In this document: piece by piece, positions 1 through 5,330 of the stretch
Layout: each line of letters opens with the position of its first letter
Numbering within the stretch: position 1 is the first letter of the stretch
NCBI GenBank assembly: GCA_003132905.1
Contig: PKZC01000285.1
Span: forward strand, 1-7,849
Length of the DNA: 7,849 bases
Origin: Bryobacterales bacterium
Lineage (GTDB): Bacteria; Acidobacteriota; Terriglobia; Bryobacterales; Bryobacteraceae
Direction of reading: 5' to 3'
Translations under genes and position numbers: made by a program
The notes under the pieces: generated by a model
Told to the model about the DNA's origin: nothing
The model's database searches: none
The model's input: the letters and a program-made list of their open reading frames with translations, nothing else

Positions 1-113
1 GGTTCTAACACGGGCTGTTAGCCGGTAACAACCTGCCGCACAGTAATATGCAGCCCTACCTGGTGCTCAACTTTTGCATCGCGCTGACGGGCCTTTTCCC
101 GTCGCGAAATTGA
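1..113 (+). CDS. Tail-collar (microcystin-dependent protein-like) protein, C-terminal end, with an apparent frameshift
   Basis: This is the 3' end of a gene that enters from the left edge. Residues read from about position 15 to the TGA at 111-113 give the C-terminal signature of the family, with LPHSNMQPYL and a final FPSRN, and closely match the end of the complete copy that starts 12 bases downstream. That frame has a TAA at 6-8. Positions 1-11 read sensibly (GSNT) only in another frame. Restoring one G to the GGG run at 12-14 would join both parts into a continuous GSNTGLLAGNNLPH. I infer a single-base loss, either a real mutation or a sequence error. In this family the collar domain resembles the phage short tail fibre, and bacterial copies often come in tandem. 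The family is clear; whether the gene is intact is not. Confidence 0.7.
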
Positions 114-125
114 AGAGGAACCCAC

Positions 126-647
126 ATGTCTGATCAATTTGTTGCGGAAATACGCATCTTCCCTATGAGCTTCGCTCCCTACGGCTGGCAACTGTGTAAT
201 GGACAAATATTGGCCATCTCGCAATTCGCCGCTTTGTTCTCTCTGATCGGCACCTCCTATGGAGGAAACGGCACCAGCAATTTCGGACTTCCAAATTTGC
301 AGTCCAGCGTGGCGATCGGGGCCGGCCAAGGGCCGGGACTTTCCAACTACGTTATCGGGGAGACCGGTGGCGTCCCAAACGTCACGTTGAAGCTGGCTGA
401 AATGGCGTCGCACAGCCATTCGTTTTCGGCCGATCCGGTGGCCAAGAAGGAATTGAGCAGCGTAGCGAATGCCACTCCTTCCGGGTCCACCTTGGGGAAC
501 TTCTATTCCACGACCACGCCATCTGTCACCATGAACGGCGTGATGCTTGCCACCGCCGGAGGGGGCCTGCCGCATGCGAACCAGCAGCCCTATCTGGCGA
601 TGAATTTCTGTATTGCCCTGGTCGGTTTCTTTCCTTCACGAAACTGA
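126..647 (+). CDS. Phage tail-collar domain protein (microcystin-dependent protein MdpB-like)
   Basis: This is a complete 173-residue protein of normal family length. The N-terminal tail-collar domain (about residues 6-62) shows the typical FAPYGW, CNGQ, LFSLIGTSYGG and FGLPNL blocks, followed by GAGQGPGLSNY (66-75) and an EMxSHSHSF segment (92-100). The C-terminus carries LPHANQQPYL and FPSRN. An AGAGGA-like ribosome site near 113-119 lies just upstream of the ATG, in the short gap after the preceding tandem copy, so the two are probably one transcript. Family members are related to phage tail-fibre collar domains, but many sit in ordinary chromosomes without other phage genes, as here. Their cellular role is unclear, and a surface or fibre protein is a reasonable guess. 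The usual LQGR after FGLPN is LQSS here. The neighbouring hydroxylase and sulfotransferase might modify it (inference only). Confidence 0.93.
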   Translation: MSDQFVAEIRIFPMSFAPYGWQLCNGQILAISQFAALFSLIGTSYGGNGTSNFGLPNLQSSVAIGAGQGPGLSNYVIGETGGVPNVTLKLAEMASHSHSFSADPVAKKELSSVANATPSGSTLGNFYSTTTPSVTMNGVMLATAGGGLPHANQQPYLAMNFCIALVGFFPSRN

Positions 648-681
648 CGCGATTGGGACGATTCGCCCTTTCACTCAGACG

Positions 682-1194
682 ATGCTTATCGACTGGACTA
701 CATATCGGCTGTTGTGTTGTACGGCCGGAAACTTGGAAGCGGAGCGGGCGGCATTCGACGCGGCAAACGCGCAGTTCGCCGAATGCGTTACGATGCCCGA
801 GCGAATTCTGTTCGCATTGGCGTCGACCCGCCCCGACTTCAGCCCTCACGGGCACCGGAACGCGCTCGAATCGAACATACGCTTTTGCGACTTCTTCCTG
901 CAGATCTTTAGTGAGACTGCGCCGCGGGAGCCATTCCATGAATTCGTGGAACTGGCAATCGCTTGTACGGACGACCCGGCTTTCCCGATGCGCTCCACCG
1001 TGGTGGTGTTCCGGAATCCGGAAAGCGCCAGTCCGGAGATGGCTGCGCTCCGGCAGCAACTCTTAGAGGGCGGGCGGTGCCAGGTCCGGGACTTTCATAG
1101 CCCTGAGGAGTTCGAGGCGCTAAGCGGCGAAATTCTGGCAATCTGGTACGCGCTGGTTCAGAGCCGGAGCGAAGCGGCTGGATCATCAGCGTGA
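682..1194 (+). CDS. Uncharacterised protein, possibly DUF4062/TIR-like
   Basis: This is a 170-residue soluble protein with no signal peptide or membrane segment. I chose the ATG at 682, 34 bases after the tail-collar stop. The frame stays open back to an ATG at 613, but that start would lie inside the preceding gene. No strong ribosome site is visible. The layout recalls DUF4062/TIR-like folds: a first strand (YRLLCCT, 8-14) followed by LEAERAAFDAAN (18-29), then a strand after ESNIRFCDFFLQIF (63-76) and an acidic helix HEFVELA (86-92). A strand STVVVFRNP (105-113) and a tail with SPEEFEALSGEI (140-151) follow. In DUF4062 a similar LxxERxA helix and an 'IRxCDxFV' block occur. This is pattern matching from memory, not a search. 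It is probably cotranscribed with the tail-collar genes. Its last 37 bases overlap the convergent sulfotransferase gene. Confidence 0.75.
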   Translation: MLIDWTTYRLLCCTAGNLEAERAAFDAANAQFAECVTMPERILFALASTRPDFSPHGHRNALESNIRFCDFFLQIFSETAPREPFHEFVELAIACTDDPAFPMRSTVVVFRNPESASPEMAALRQQLLEGGRCQVRDFHSPEEFEALSGEILAIWYALVQSRSEAAGSSA

Positions 1195-2138
1195 CGGACT
1201 TCCAGGCGTTCGTAAAGCGGGGATAGGCGATCGGCCAGCTTGGCAACCTGGGCGGAGGCGCGGCGGCGCTTGGCTTCGCTGTCGCGCTCGAAATAGATGC
1301 CGGAAGACTTGGCGTCGAAGCTGGATTGATTCTCCATCGCTGCGATTTCGGCCGGTGAAAGCTTCAGGCCAAAATGGCTGGCGATAGTCGTCCAGACTGC
1401 TTGGGGAAGCTCGGTGTAGTTGACGAATCGACCCATTGCGTCGCGATCGAAACTGAGCGCGGATTCACAGATTTTTTCGATCACGCTAGCGCAATATTCC
1501 AGCCGATCCATCCGGCAGTTCTTATCGAGCATGCCCGGTACCGACCATAATGCTGGTATGAGCTGGTGCGAAGCCAGCACCTCGAGCGGATCGCGATAGA
1601 CGAAGATCCAAGGCACGCCGGGGAGCGCGCGCCGCAGGATCGGAAGATAAGGCATGTGCCAGCAATCGAGCTTTATAAAATAGTGCGTCTCACCGCCGTT
1701 GCGACGCTGGCCGAGCGCGCTGATCAGCCATCGGATCCAAATGGCCCGCTGCTCTTCGGCTAACTGCGGTCCATGGCGTAGCAGAGAGTCCAGCGGTGGA
1801 GCTTCTGAGATCGCGATGGCGCTGGGCAAAGAAGACAGTAACTGAGAGATGAGCGTGGAACCGCAGCGTGACATGTGAAAAATCAAGCCCGACGGCTTTA
1901 TTCCAGGGCAGCGCATATGCCTTTCTCCCAGGACGTCAATAGAGGTCTCGTGCCGGAACAGAAGCGTAAACGGGTTGCGGACGGCGCGATTTAGCGTGTC
2001 GCTAAAGAAAGGTTCCGTGAAGCGGCGCTCGCCGAGCCAAATCCATTCGACCACCGGCTCGGAATCGCGCCAACGGACGCGCGAGGGAATCCAGCCGTCG
2101 AGATCGGGGATTTTCACGGAAGCAGGCTGGTGAGCCAC
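1158..2138 (-). CDS. PAPS-dependent sulfotransferase family protein
   Basis: This 326-residue protein should transfer a sulfuryl group from PAPS to a hydroxyl or amine; the acceptor is unknown. The 5'-phosphosulfate-binding loop is at residues 86-98 (IFHMSRCGSTLIS). The 3'-phosphate-binding motif is at 178-191 (IFVYRDPLEVLASH, with Arg182 and Ser190). No membrane anchor or signal peptide is visible, so it is probably cytoplasmic. The N-terminal 80 residues (DGWIPSR, RFTEPFF) are a small lead-in domain. The longest frame begins at a GTG at 2138, overlapping the upstream hydroxylase gene by 25 bases. A second GTG at 2117 (residue 8) would give a GTGA four-base stop/start overlap and is an equally good start. 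Neither has a clear ribosome site, which fits translational coupling. Its 3' end overlaps the convergent 682-1194 gene by 37 bases. Confidence 0.9.
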   Translation of the reverse strand: MAHQPASVKIPDLDGWIPSRVRWRDSEPVVEWIWLGERRFTEPFFSDTLNRAVRNPFTLLFRHETSIDVLGERHMRCPGIKPSGLIFHMSRCGSTLISQLLSSLPSAIAISEAPPLDSLLRHGPQLAEEQRAIWIRWLISALGQRRNGGETHYFIKLDCWHMPYLPILRRALPGVPWIFVYRDPLEVLASHQLIPALWSVPGMLDKNCRMDRLEYCASVIEKICESALSFDRDAMGRFVNYTELPQAVWTTIASHFGLKLSPAEIAAMENQSSFDAKSSGIYFERDSEAKRRRASAQVAKLADRLSPLYERLEVRHADDPAASLRL

Positions 2139-2869
2139 TCGTCGCGCGCGGCGCTGATGGCGGCTTCGACTTCGCTAGCGCCGAACGTGTAGCCATGTTG
2201 CTGGCCGGCTTGGATCAACAGCGGAATAAGCGTCGCGCCATCGGGGGCATTGCGAAACTGGGTTTGGAGAGTCGGCTCGTCCAGAACTTTCTTGCGGAAC
2301 TGTTCGAAATTCTGAGCGAAGAACAGCGACCGCATCCAATCGTTCACTACGCAGTCGATCACCAGGTGAATACGATCGGCGGAGCCGCCATTGTACAGCC
2401 TATGAGGCAGGTTGAAATCGATGTACCAGGCTTCGCCCTCCGACAATACGACCCGCTCGCCCGCCACATAGAACTCGACCTCGGGACTCGTGACCACCGG
2501 GATATGGATGCGCAGCTCGCTATCGTCGAAGCCGAGGCAGTAATCGCGATGCTCCCGGATCAATGAGCCCGCGCCGAGGCGCAGCAGCCGGACGGACTGC
2601 TTTGGGCACTCGAAGGCGGCGACCACTTCCCGAAAATAGGAGCATGCCTGCAATAACGGAGTGTCGGCAAAGCGGTCTGTACCCGCGGTGGGATCGGGAT
2701 AGATATGGCCGGTTTTACCGTCCACTGAGCGCAGCGGGACGGCGCTCCAATCGCCTTCATACTCGCGTGTATTGAAGTGCCGCACCCAGTCCGACGGTTG
2801 AATCGAGGCAAGGTCCTGTTGCAGACGGGCTGGATCGAATCGGAAGGGAAGCTGAAGTGTATTGAGCAT
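2114..2869 (-). CDS. Aspartyl/asparaginyl beta-hydroxylase domain protein, Fe(II)/2-oxoglutarate dioxygenase
   Basis: This is a 251-residue protein of the Asp_Arg_Hydrox type, a double-stranded beta-helix dioxygenase that uses Fe(II) and 2-oxoglutarate to hydroxylate a side chain. The metal facial triad is visible: His107 and Asp109 in REHRDY, and the distal His156 in NLPHRLYN. Arg166 in DRIHLVID is the expected 2-oxoglutarate carboxylate ligand, and RIHIPV at 120-125 is typical. The C-terminal about 70 residues, after DCVVNDW, form a helical extension of unknown role. There is no signal peptide. It is the first gene of a two-gene minus-strand operon and overlaps the sulfotransferase start, so hydroxylation followed by sulfation of one substrate is plausible. 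The substrate cannot be read from the sequence. The ATG is preceded by only a weak ribosome site, and a sigma70-like promoter lies about 30 bases upstream. Confidence 0.9.
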   Translation of the reverse strand: MLNTLQLPFRFDPARLQQDLASIQPSDWVRHFNTREYEGDWSAVPLRSVDGKTGHIYPDPTAGTDRFADTPLLQACSYFREVVAAFECPKQSVRLLRLGAGSLIREHRDYCLGFDDSELRIHIPVVTSPEVEFYVAGERVVLSEGEAWYIDFNLPHRLYNGGSADRIHLVIDCVVNDWMRSLFFAQNFEQFRKKVLDEPTLQTQFRNAPDGATLIPLLIQAGQQHGYTFGASEVEAAISAARDEWLTSLLP

Positions 2870-2901
2870 GTTTGCTCGGCCTATGAAGTGAGATCGGGTT
2901 T

Positions 2902-2930
2902 AGTCTAACGCATCCGCGTAACGGCGACAA
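2902..2930 (-). promoter_or_regulatory. Putative sigma70-type promoter for the hydroxylase-sulfotransferase operon
   Basis: Read on the minus strand, TTGTCG (2930-2925) and TAGACT (2907-2902) each match the -35 and -10 consensus at four of six bases, with an ideal 17-base spacer. Transcription would start near 2895, about 25 bases before the hydroxylase ATG. Within the spacer are a direct repeat of TAACG (2906-2910 and 2919-2923) and a short palindrome ACGC-ATCC-GCGT (2908-2919). These could be a regulator site but are too short to insist on. The gap 2870-2959 is shared with the divergent dehydrogenase gene, for which I see no convincing promoter. Confidence 0.4.
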
Positions 2931-2959
2931 ACCGGCTCACGGAGGAGTAGCATGGCAGA

Positions 2960-3874
2960 ATGCTCTACCTCACCGAAAAGGATGTTCGGGCGTTTCTGCC
3001 GATGCCGGAAGCTATTGGCGTGATGCGCAGTGCATTTGAAGCGCTGGCTCAAGGGAAGGCGATTAATCAGCCGCGGCGGAGGCTAATTTTGGACACGGGA
3101 TCTGTTCTGCACAGCATGGCAGGTTCGTACGGCCGTTATTTCGGGACGAAATTTTACTCGACCAATCCGCGTTATGGCGCGCACTTTTACTTCGTGCTGT
3201 ATGACGGGGAGACGGCGGAGCCCCTGGCGTGGATGGAGGCGAACCATTTGGGACAGATTCGCACCGGCGCCGCCAGCGGTTACGCAACCGATCTGCTGGC
3301 TAATCCGGAGGCCGGAACGCTGGGCGTGATCGGCTCGGGCTTTCAGGCTCGAACACAGGTGGATGCGATTCGCGCGGTCCGTCCCATCAAAACTGTGCGA
3401 GTCTGGAGCCGAAGCGAGGAGAAGCGCAGAAAATTCGCGGATGAATGCGGTGCACAAGCGGTCTCGACGGCTGAGGAGGCGGTGCGCGGCGCTGAAATCG
3501 TGGTCACCGCTACCAACGCACAAGAGCCGGTGTTGGAAAATGCCTGGATCGCACCCGGAACCATGCTCAATGCCATGGGCGCCAATGCGGCTAAACGCCG
3601 GGAACTGCCTGCCGATCTGGTGGGACGCGCGGCATTGGTGGCGGTGGATTCAATGGAACAAGCCAAGTTGGAAGCCGGCGATCTAATTCTGGCGGGCAGT
3701 TGGGCAAATGTTGTGGAACTGAAGGATGTGAAGCGGCACTTCGACCCAAATCAGGTCACCATCTTTAAATCGCTTGGAATTGGTGTGGAGGACGTGGCAG
3801 CAGGAGCGTTCGTCTACGAGCGAGCGCTGGCTACTCCTGAACGCTTTGCTGATCGGAATCGCGCCAGGCGCTGA
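2960..3874 (+). CDS. Ornithine cyclodeaminase / mu-crystallin family NAD(P)-dependent enzyme
   Basis: This is a 304-residue protein with the fold of ornithine cyclodeaminase, alanine dehydrogenase (archaeal type) and ketimine reductase/mu-crystallin. Lys64 in GTKFYSTNP and Arg101 in QIRTGAASGYATDLLA correspond to conserved substrate-site residues. The Rossmann motif GVIGSGFQA lies at 122-130. Asp230 in VAVDSMEQ is the expected acid, and TIFKSLGIGVEDVAAG (267-282) is the family's C-terminal signature. The exact substrate (ornithine, alanine, a cyclic imine or another amino acid) cannot be told from these motifs. A strong GGAGGAG ribosome site is at 2941-2947, a rather long 12 bases before this ATG. 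An out-of-frame ATG at 2952 lies closer to it. No genes for an amino-acid pathway are nearby. The 3' end overlaps the convergent zinc-ribbon gene by 44 bases. Confidence 0.9.
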   Translation: MLYLTEKDVRAFLPMPEAIGVMRSAFEALAQGKAINQPRRRLILDTGSVLHSMAGSYGRYFGTKFYSTNPRYGAHFYFVLYDGETAEPLAWMEANHLGQIRTGAASGYATDLLANPEAGTLGVIGSGFQARTQVDAIRAVRPIKTVRVWSRSEEKRRKFADECGAQAVSTAEEAVRGAEIVVTATNAQEPVLENAWIAPGTMLNAMGANAAKRRELPADLVGRAALVAVDSMEQAKLEAGDLILAGSWANVVELKDVKRHFDPNQVTIFKSLGIGVEDVAAGAFVYERALATPERFADRNRARR

Positions 3875-4067
3875 TCTTCAGACGCCGGCAAACCCAACAT
3901 AGGCCTTCAGCTGAATTCGGCGCGCATCCGGCACCGCACACAATACATTTCTCGGCGTGCTTAATTTGATCTGGCATTACCGACCGTTTGGCTTCATCTA
4001 GAAGCTTCTGGTCGATTACCGGATCGGAGGCCACCGGTTGTGGAGGCGCACTGGGTTTACGTTTCAT
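3831..4067 (-). CDS. Small zinc-ribbon protein (78 residues), function unknown
   Basis: The frame is open back to 4160, but I start it at the ATG at 4067 because the upstream part is low-quality sequence that would overlap the neighbouring small gene. The 78-residue product has a basic, proline-rich N-terminus (MKRKPSAPPQ). A short helix DQKLLDEAKRS follows, then a four- or five-cysteine ribbon: CIVC (41-44), Cys48 and CWVC (57-60), ending in RRLKISAWRD. The spacing suggests one structural zinc site. I do not recognise a named family. It follows the other small zinc-ribbon gene at 29 bases on the same strand and is probably cotranscribed. Its last 44 bases overlap the end of the convergent dehydrogenase gene. 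It could bind nucleic acid or protein, but nothing here shows which. Confidence 0.65.
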   Translation of the reverse strand: MKRKPSAPPQPVASDPVIDQKLLDEAKRSVMPDQIKHAEKCIVCGAGCAPNSAEGLCWVCRRLKISAWRDSDQQSVQE

Positions 4068-4096
4068 CCGACTAAGACTACAGTAGCATGTCTGCC

Positions 4097-4306
4097 TTAC
4101 GCTGCCCGATCCATGCGCATGATGTAAGCCGGATCGAGAGCCGCCGAACAACGCGAGCATTTTTGACCGGGTTTCACCTTGGACGCCTTTCCGCTGGTAA
4201 CCACGATCCCTTCCACGGTGTGCGTGCAGATAGGACAGTAAACAAATGCCTTGCTCTCATATTGAGGCACTGGCGGATGAGCTTGGGTGCGAGTCTGAAT
4301 GTTCAT
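4097..4306 (-). CDS. Small zinc-ribbon protein (69 residues), function unknown
   Basis: This is a 69-residue protein with two CxxC knuckles, CPIC (24-27) and CSRC (50-53), separated by a beta-rich segment EGIVVTSGKASKVKPG. That is the classic layout of a single zinc-ribbon. The N-terminus (MNIQTRTQAHPPVPQ) looks unstructured, and there is no signal peptide. A strong ribosome site, GAGGAAGGGG, lies directly before the ATG on the minus strand, which supports the start and argues that this is a real gene rather than a shadow. It is the first of two adjacent small zinc-ribbon genes and is divergent from fabD across a 94-base gap. Function is not recognisable; rubredoxin-like or nucleic-acid-binding roles are both possible. 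Confidence 0.75.
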   Translation of the reverse strand: MNIQTRTQAHPPVPQYESKAFVYCPICTHTVEGIVVTSGKASKVKPGQKCSRCSAALDPAYIMRMDRAA

Positions 4307-4400
4307 GTTTCCCCTTCCTCACTGCATAAGACGCAAGTAATGGGCCATTGGATCGAAAAATCGTCTGAGGAAGTAGCTAAACTGAAACTATTCATTCTTT
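4307..4400. other. Divergent intergenic region between zinc-ribbon gene and fabD
   Basis: These 94 bases separate the minus-strand zinc-ribbon gene from the plus-strand fabD and must hold the promoters of both. The first bases contain the ribosome site of the minus-strand gene. The fabD side is AT-rich just before its ATG (TATTCATTCTTT) and lacks a Shine-Dalgarno sequence. No -35/-10 pair with good spacing stands out in either direction, and there is no strong palindrome. Confidence 0.5.
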
Positions 4401-5330
4401 ATGAAGACAGCCTTCGTTTTCCCTGGACAAAACTCGCAGTACATCGGGATGGGCAAGAGCCTGGCGGAAAAATTTGCCGCCGCCCGAGCCGTATTTGACC
4501 AAGCCGATCAGGCATTGGGATTTTCCCTGAGTGAGCTTTGCTTCGAAGGCTCTCCCGAAATCCTGCAACTCACCGAGAACATGCAGCCCGCGCTGCTGAC
4601 AGTTTCGGTGGCGGCCTGGCGAGTATTGGACGAACACAATGTGAAGGCCGACTTTGTGGCTGGACACAGCCTTGGCGAATATAGCGCTCTGGTGGCTGCC
4701 GGGTCGCTGGCATTCGACGACGCGGTGCGTCTGGTCCGCAAGCGCGGTCGATATATGCAGGAAGCGGTGCCGGTGGGCGTCGGCGCCATGGCTGCGCTGC
4801 TGAAACTTCCGCCCGAGAAGCTCTATTCGATCCTGACCGAAGCGTCGCAAGGCGAAGTGGTAGCCGCGGCCAACTACAACTCCCCGGATCAAGTTGTGAT
4901 TGCGGGCCACGCGGGCGCCGTAGCTCGAGCCGTCGAGTTGGCGAAAGCAGCAGGCGCCAGGCGAGCCATCCTGCTTTCGGTGAGCGCGCCGTTCCATTGT
5001 GCGTTGATGGAACCCGCGCAGCAACGCCTGCAGGCGGATCTGGACGCCACAGAGTTTCGCGATCTTACGGTGCCGCTGGTGAACGGCTGGCAGGCGCGGG
5101 TGATTCAAACCGGCGATGAAGCGCGCGAAGGCCTATATCAACAGGTGCCGAATCCGGTCCGTTGGACGGACGTAATCCGGGAGCTGGCTGCACAGGACGT
5201 CAGCCGTTTTGTGGAAGTGGGCGCGGGGGGAGTGCTCACGGGATTGCTCCGCAACATCGGGACTGGTCTGGAGGGTTGCAAGTTCGGAGAAGCGGAAGAC
5301 CTGGAGAAACTACATGCGGCAATCGTCTAA
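4401..5330 (+). CDS. fabD: Malonyl-CoA:acyl carrier protein transacylase
   Basis: This 309-residue enzyme moves the malonyl group from CoA to acyl carrier protein, supplying extender units for fatty-acid synthesis in the cytoplasm. Its length is standard for FabD. The GHSLGEYSALVAAG block carries the nucleophile Ser90. Arg115 in KRGRYMQEAVP binds the malonyl carboxylate, His199 in SAPFHCALMEPA completes the dyad, and Gln248 lies before NPVRW. The usual GQGSQ oxyanion motif near the N-terminus is GQNSQ (9-13). No acpP, fabH, fabG or fabF lies next to it, so it stands apart from a fab cluster. A polyketide-type acyltransferase is less likely given the close fit to FabD. The ATG has no Shine-Dalgarno sequence. 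The last 17 bases overlap the start of the following lipoprotein gene, so the two are probably coupled. Confidence 0.93.
   Translation: MKTAFVFPGQNSQYIGMGKSLAEKFAAARAVFDQADQALGFSLSELCFEGSPEILQLTENMQPALLTVSVAAWRVLDEHNVKADFVAGHSLGEYSALVAAGSLAFDDAVRLVRKRGRYMQEAVPVGVGAMAALLKLPPEKLYSILTEASQGEVVAAANYNSPDQVVIAGHAGAVARAVELAKAAGARRAILLSVSAPFHCALMEPAQQRLQADLDATEFRDLTVPLVNGWQARVIQTGDEAREGLYQQVPNPVRWTDVIRELAAQDVSRFVEVGAGGVLTGLLRNIGTGLEGCKFGEAEDLEKLHAAIV

Noticed and set aside
18..575. Long minus-strand open frame (185 codons) opposite the tail-collar gene
   Set aside because: It is the complement of a clearly conserved gene, its product has no recognisable domain, and it has no ribosome site.
1..647. 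Prophage or phage tail module
   Set aside because: Only the collar-domain proteins recall phage. There are no capsid, baseplate, tape-measure, lysis or integrase genes, and such collar proteins are common in ordinary chromosomes.
4067..4160. N-terminal extension of the 78-residue zinc-ribbon protein to 4160
   Set aside because: It would overlap the neighbouring zinc-ribbon gene and adds a composition unlike the rest; the ATG at 4067 leaves a compact protein with all the cysteines.
4088..4498. Plus-strand open frame of 136 codons covering the zinc-ribbon gene and the fabD start
   Set aside because: It runs through the 4097-4306 gene in antisense and into fabD out of frame. The zinc-ribbon gene has a strong ribosome site and the CxxC pattern, so this frame is a shadow.
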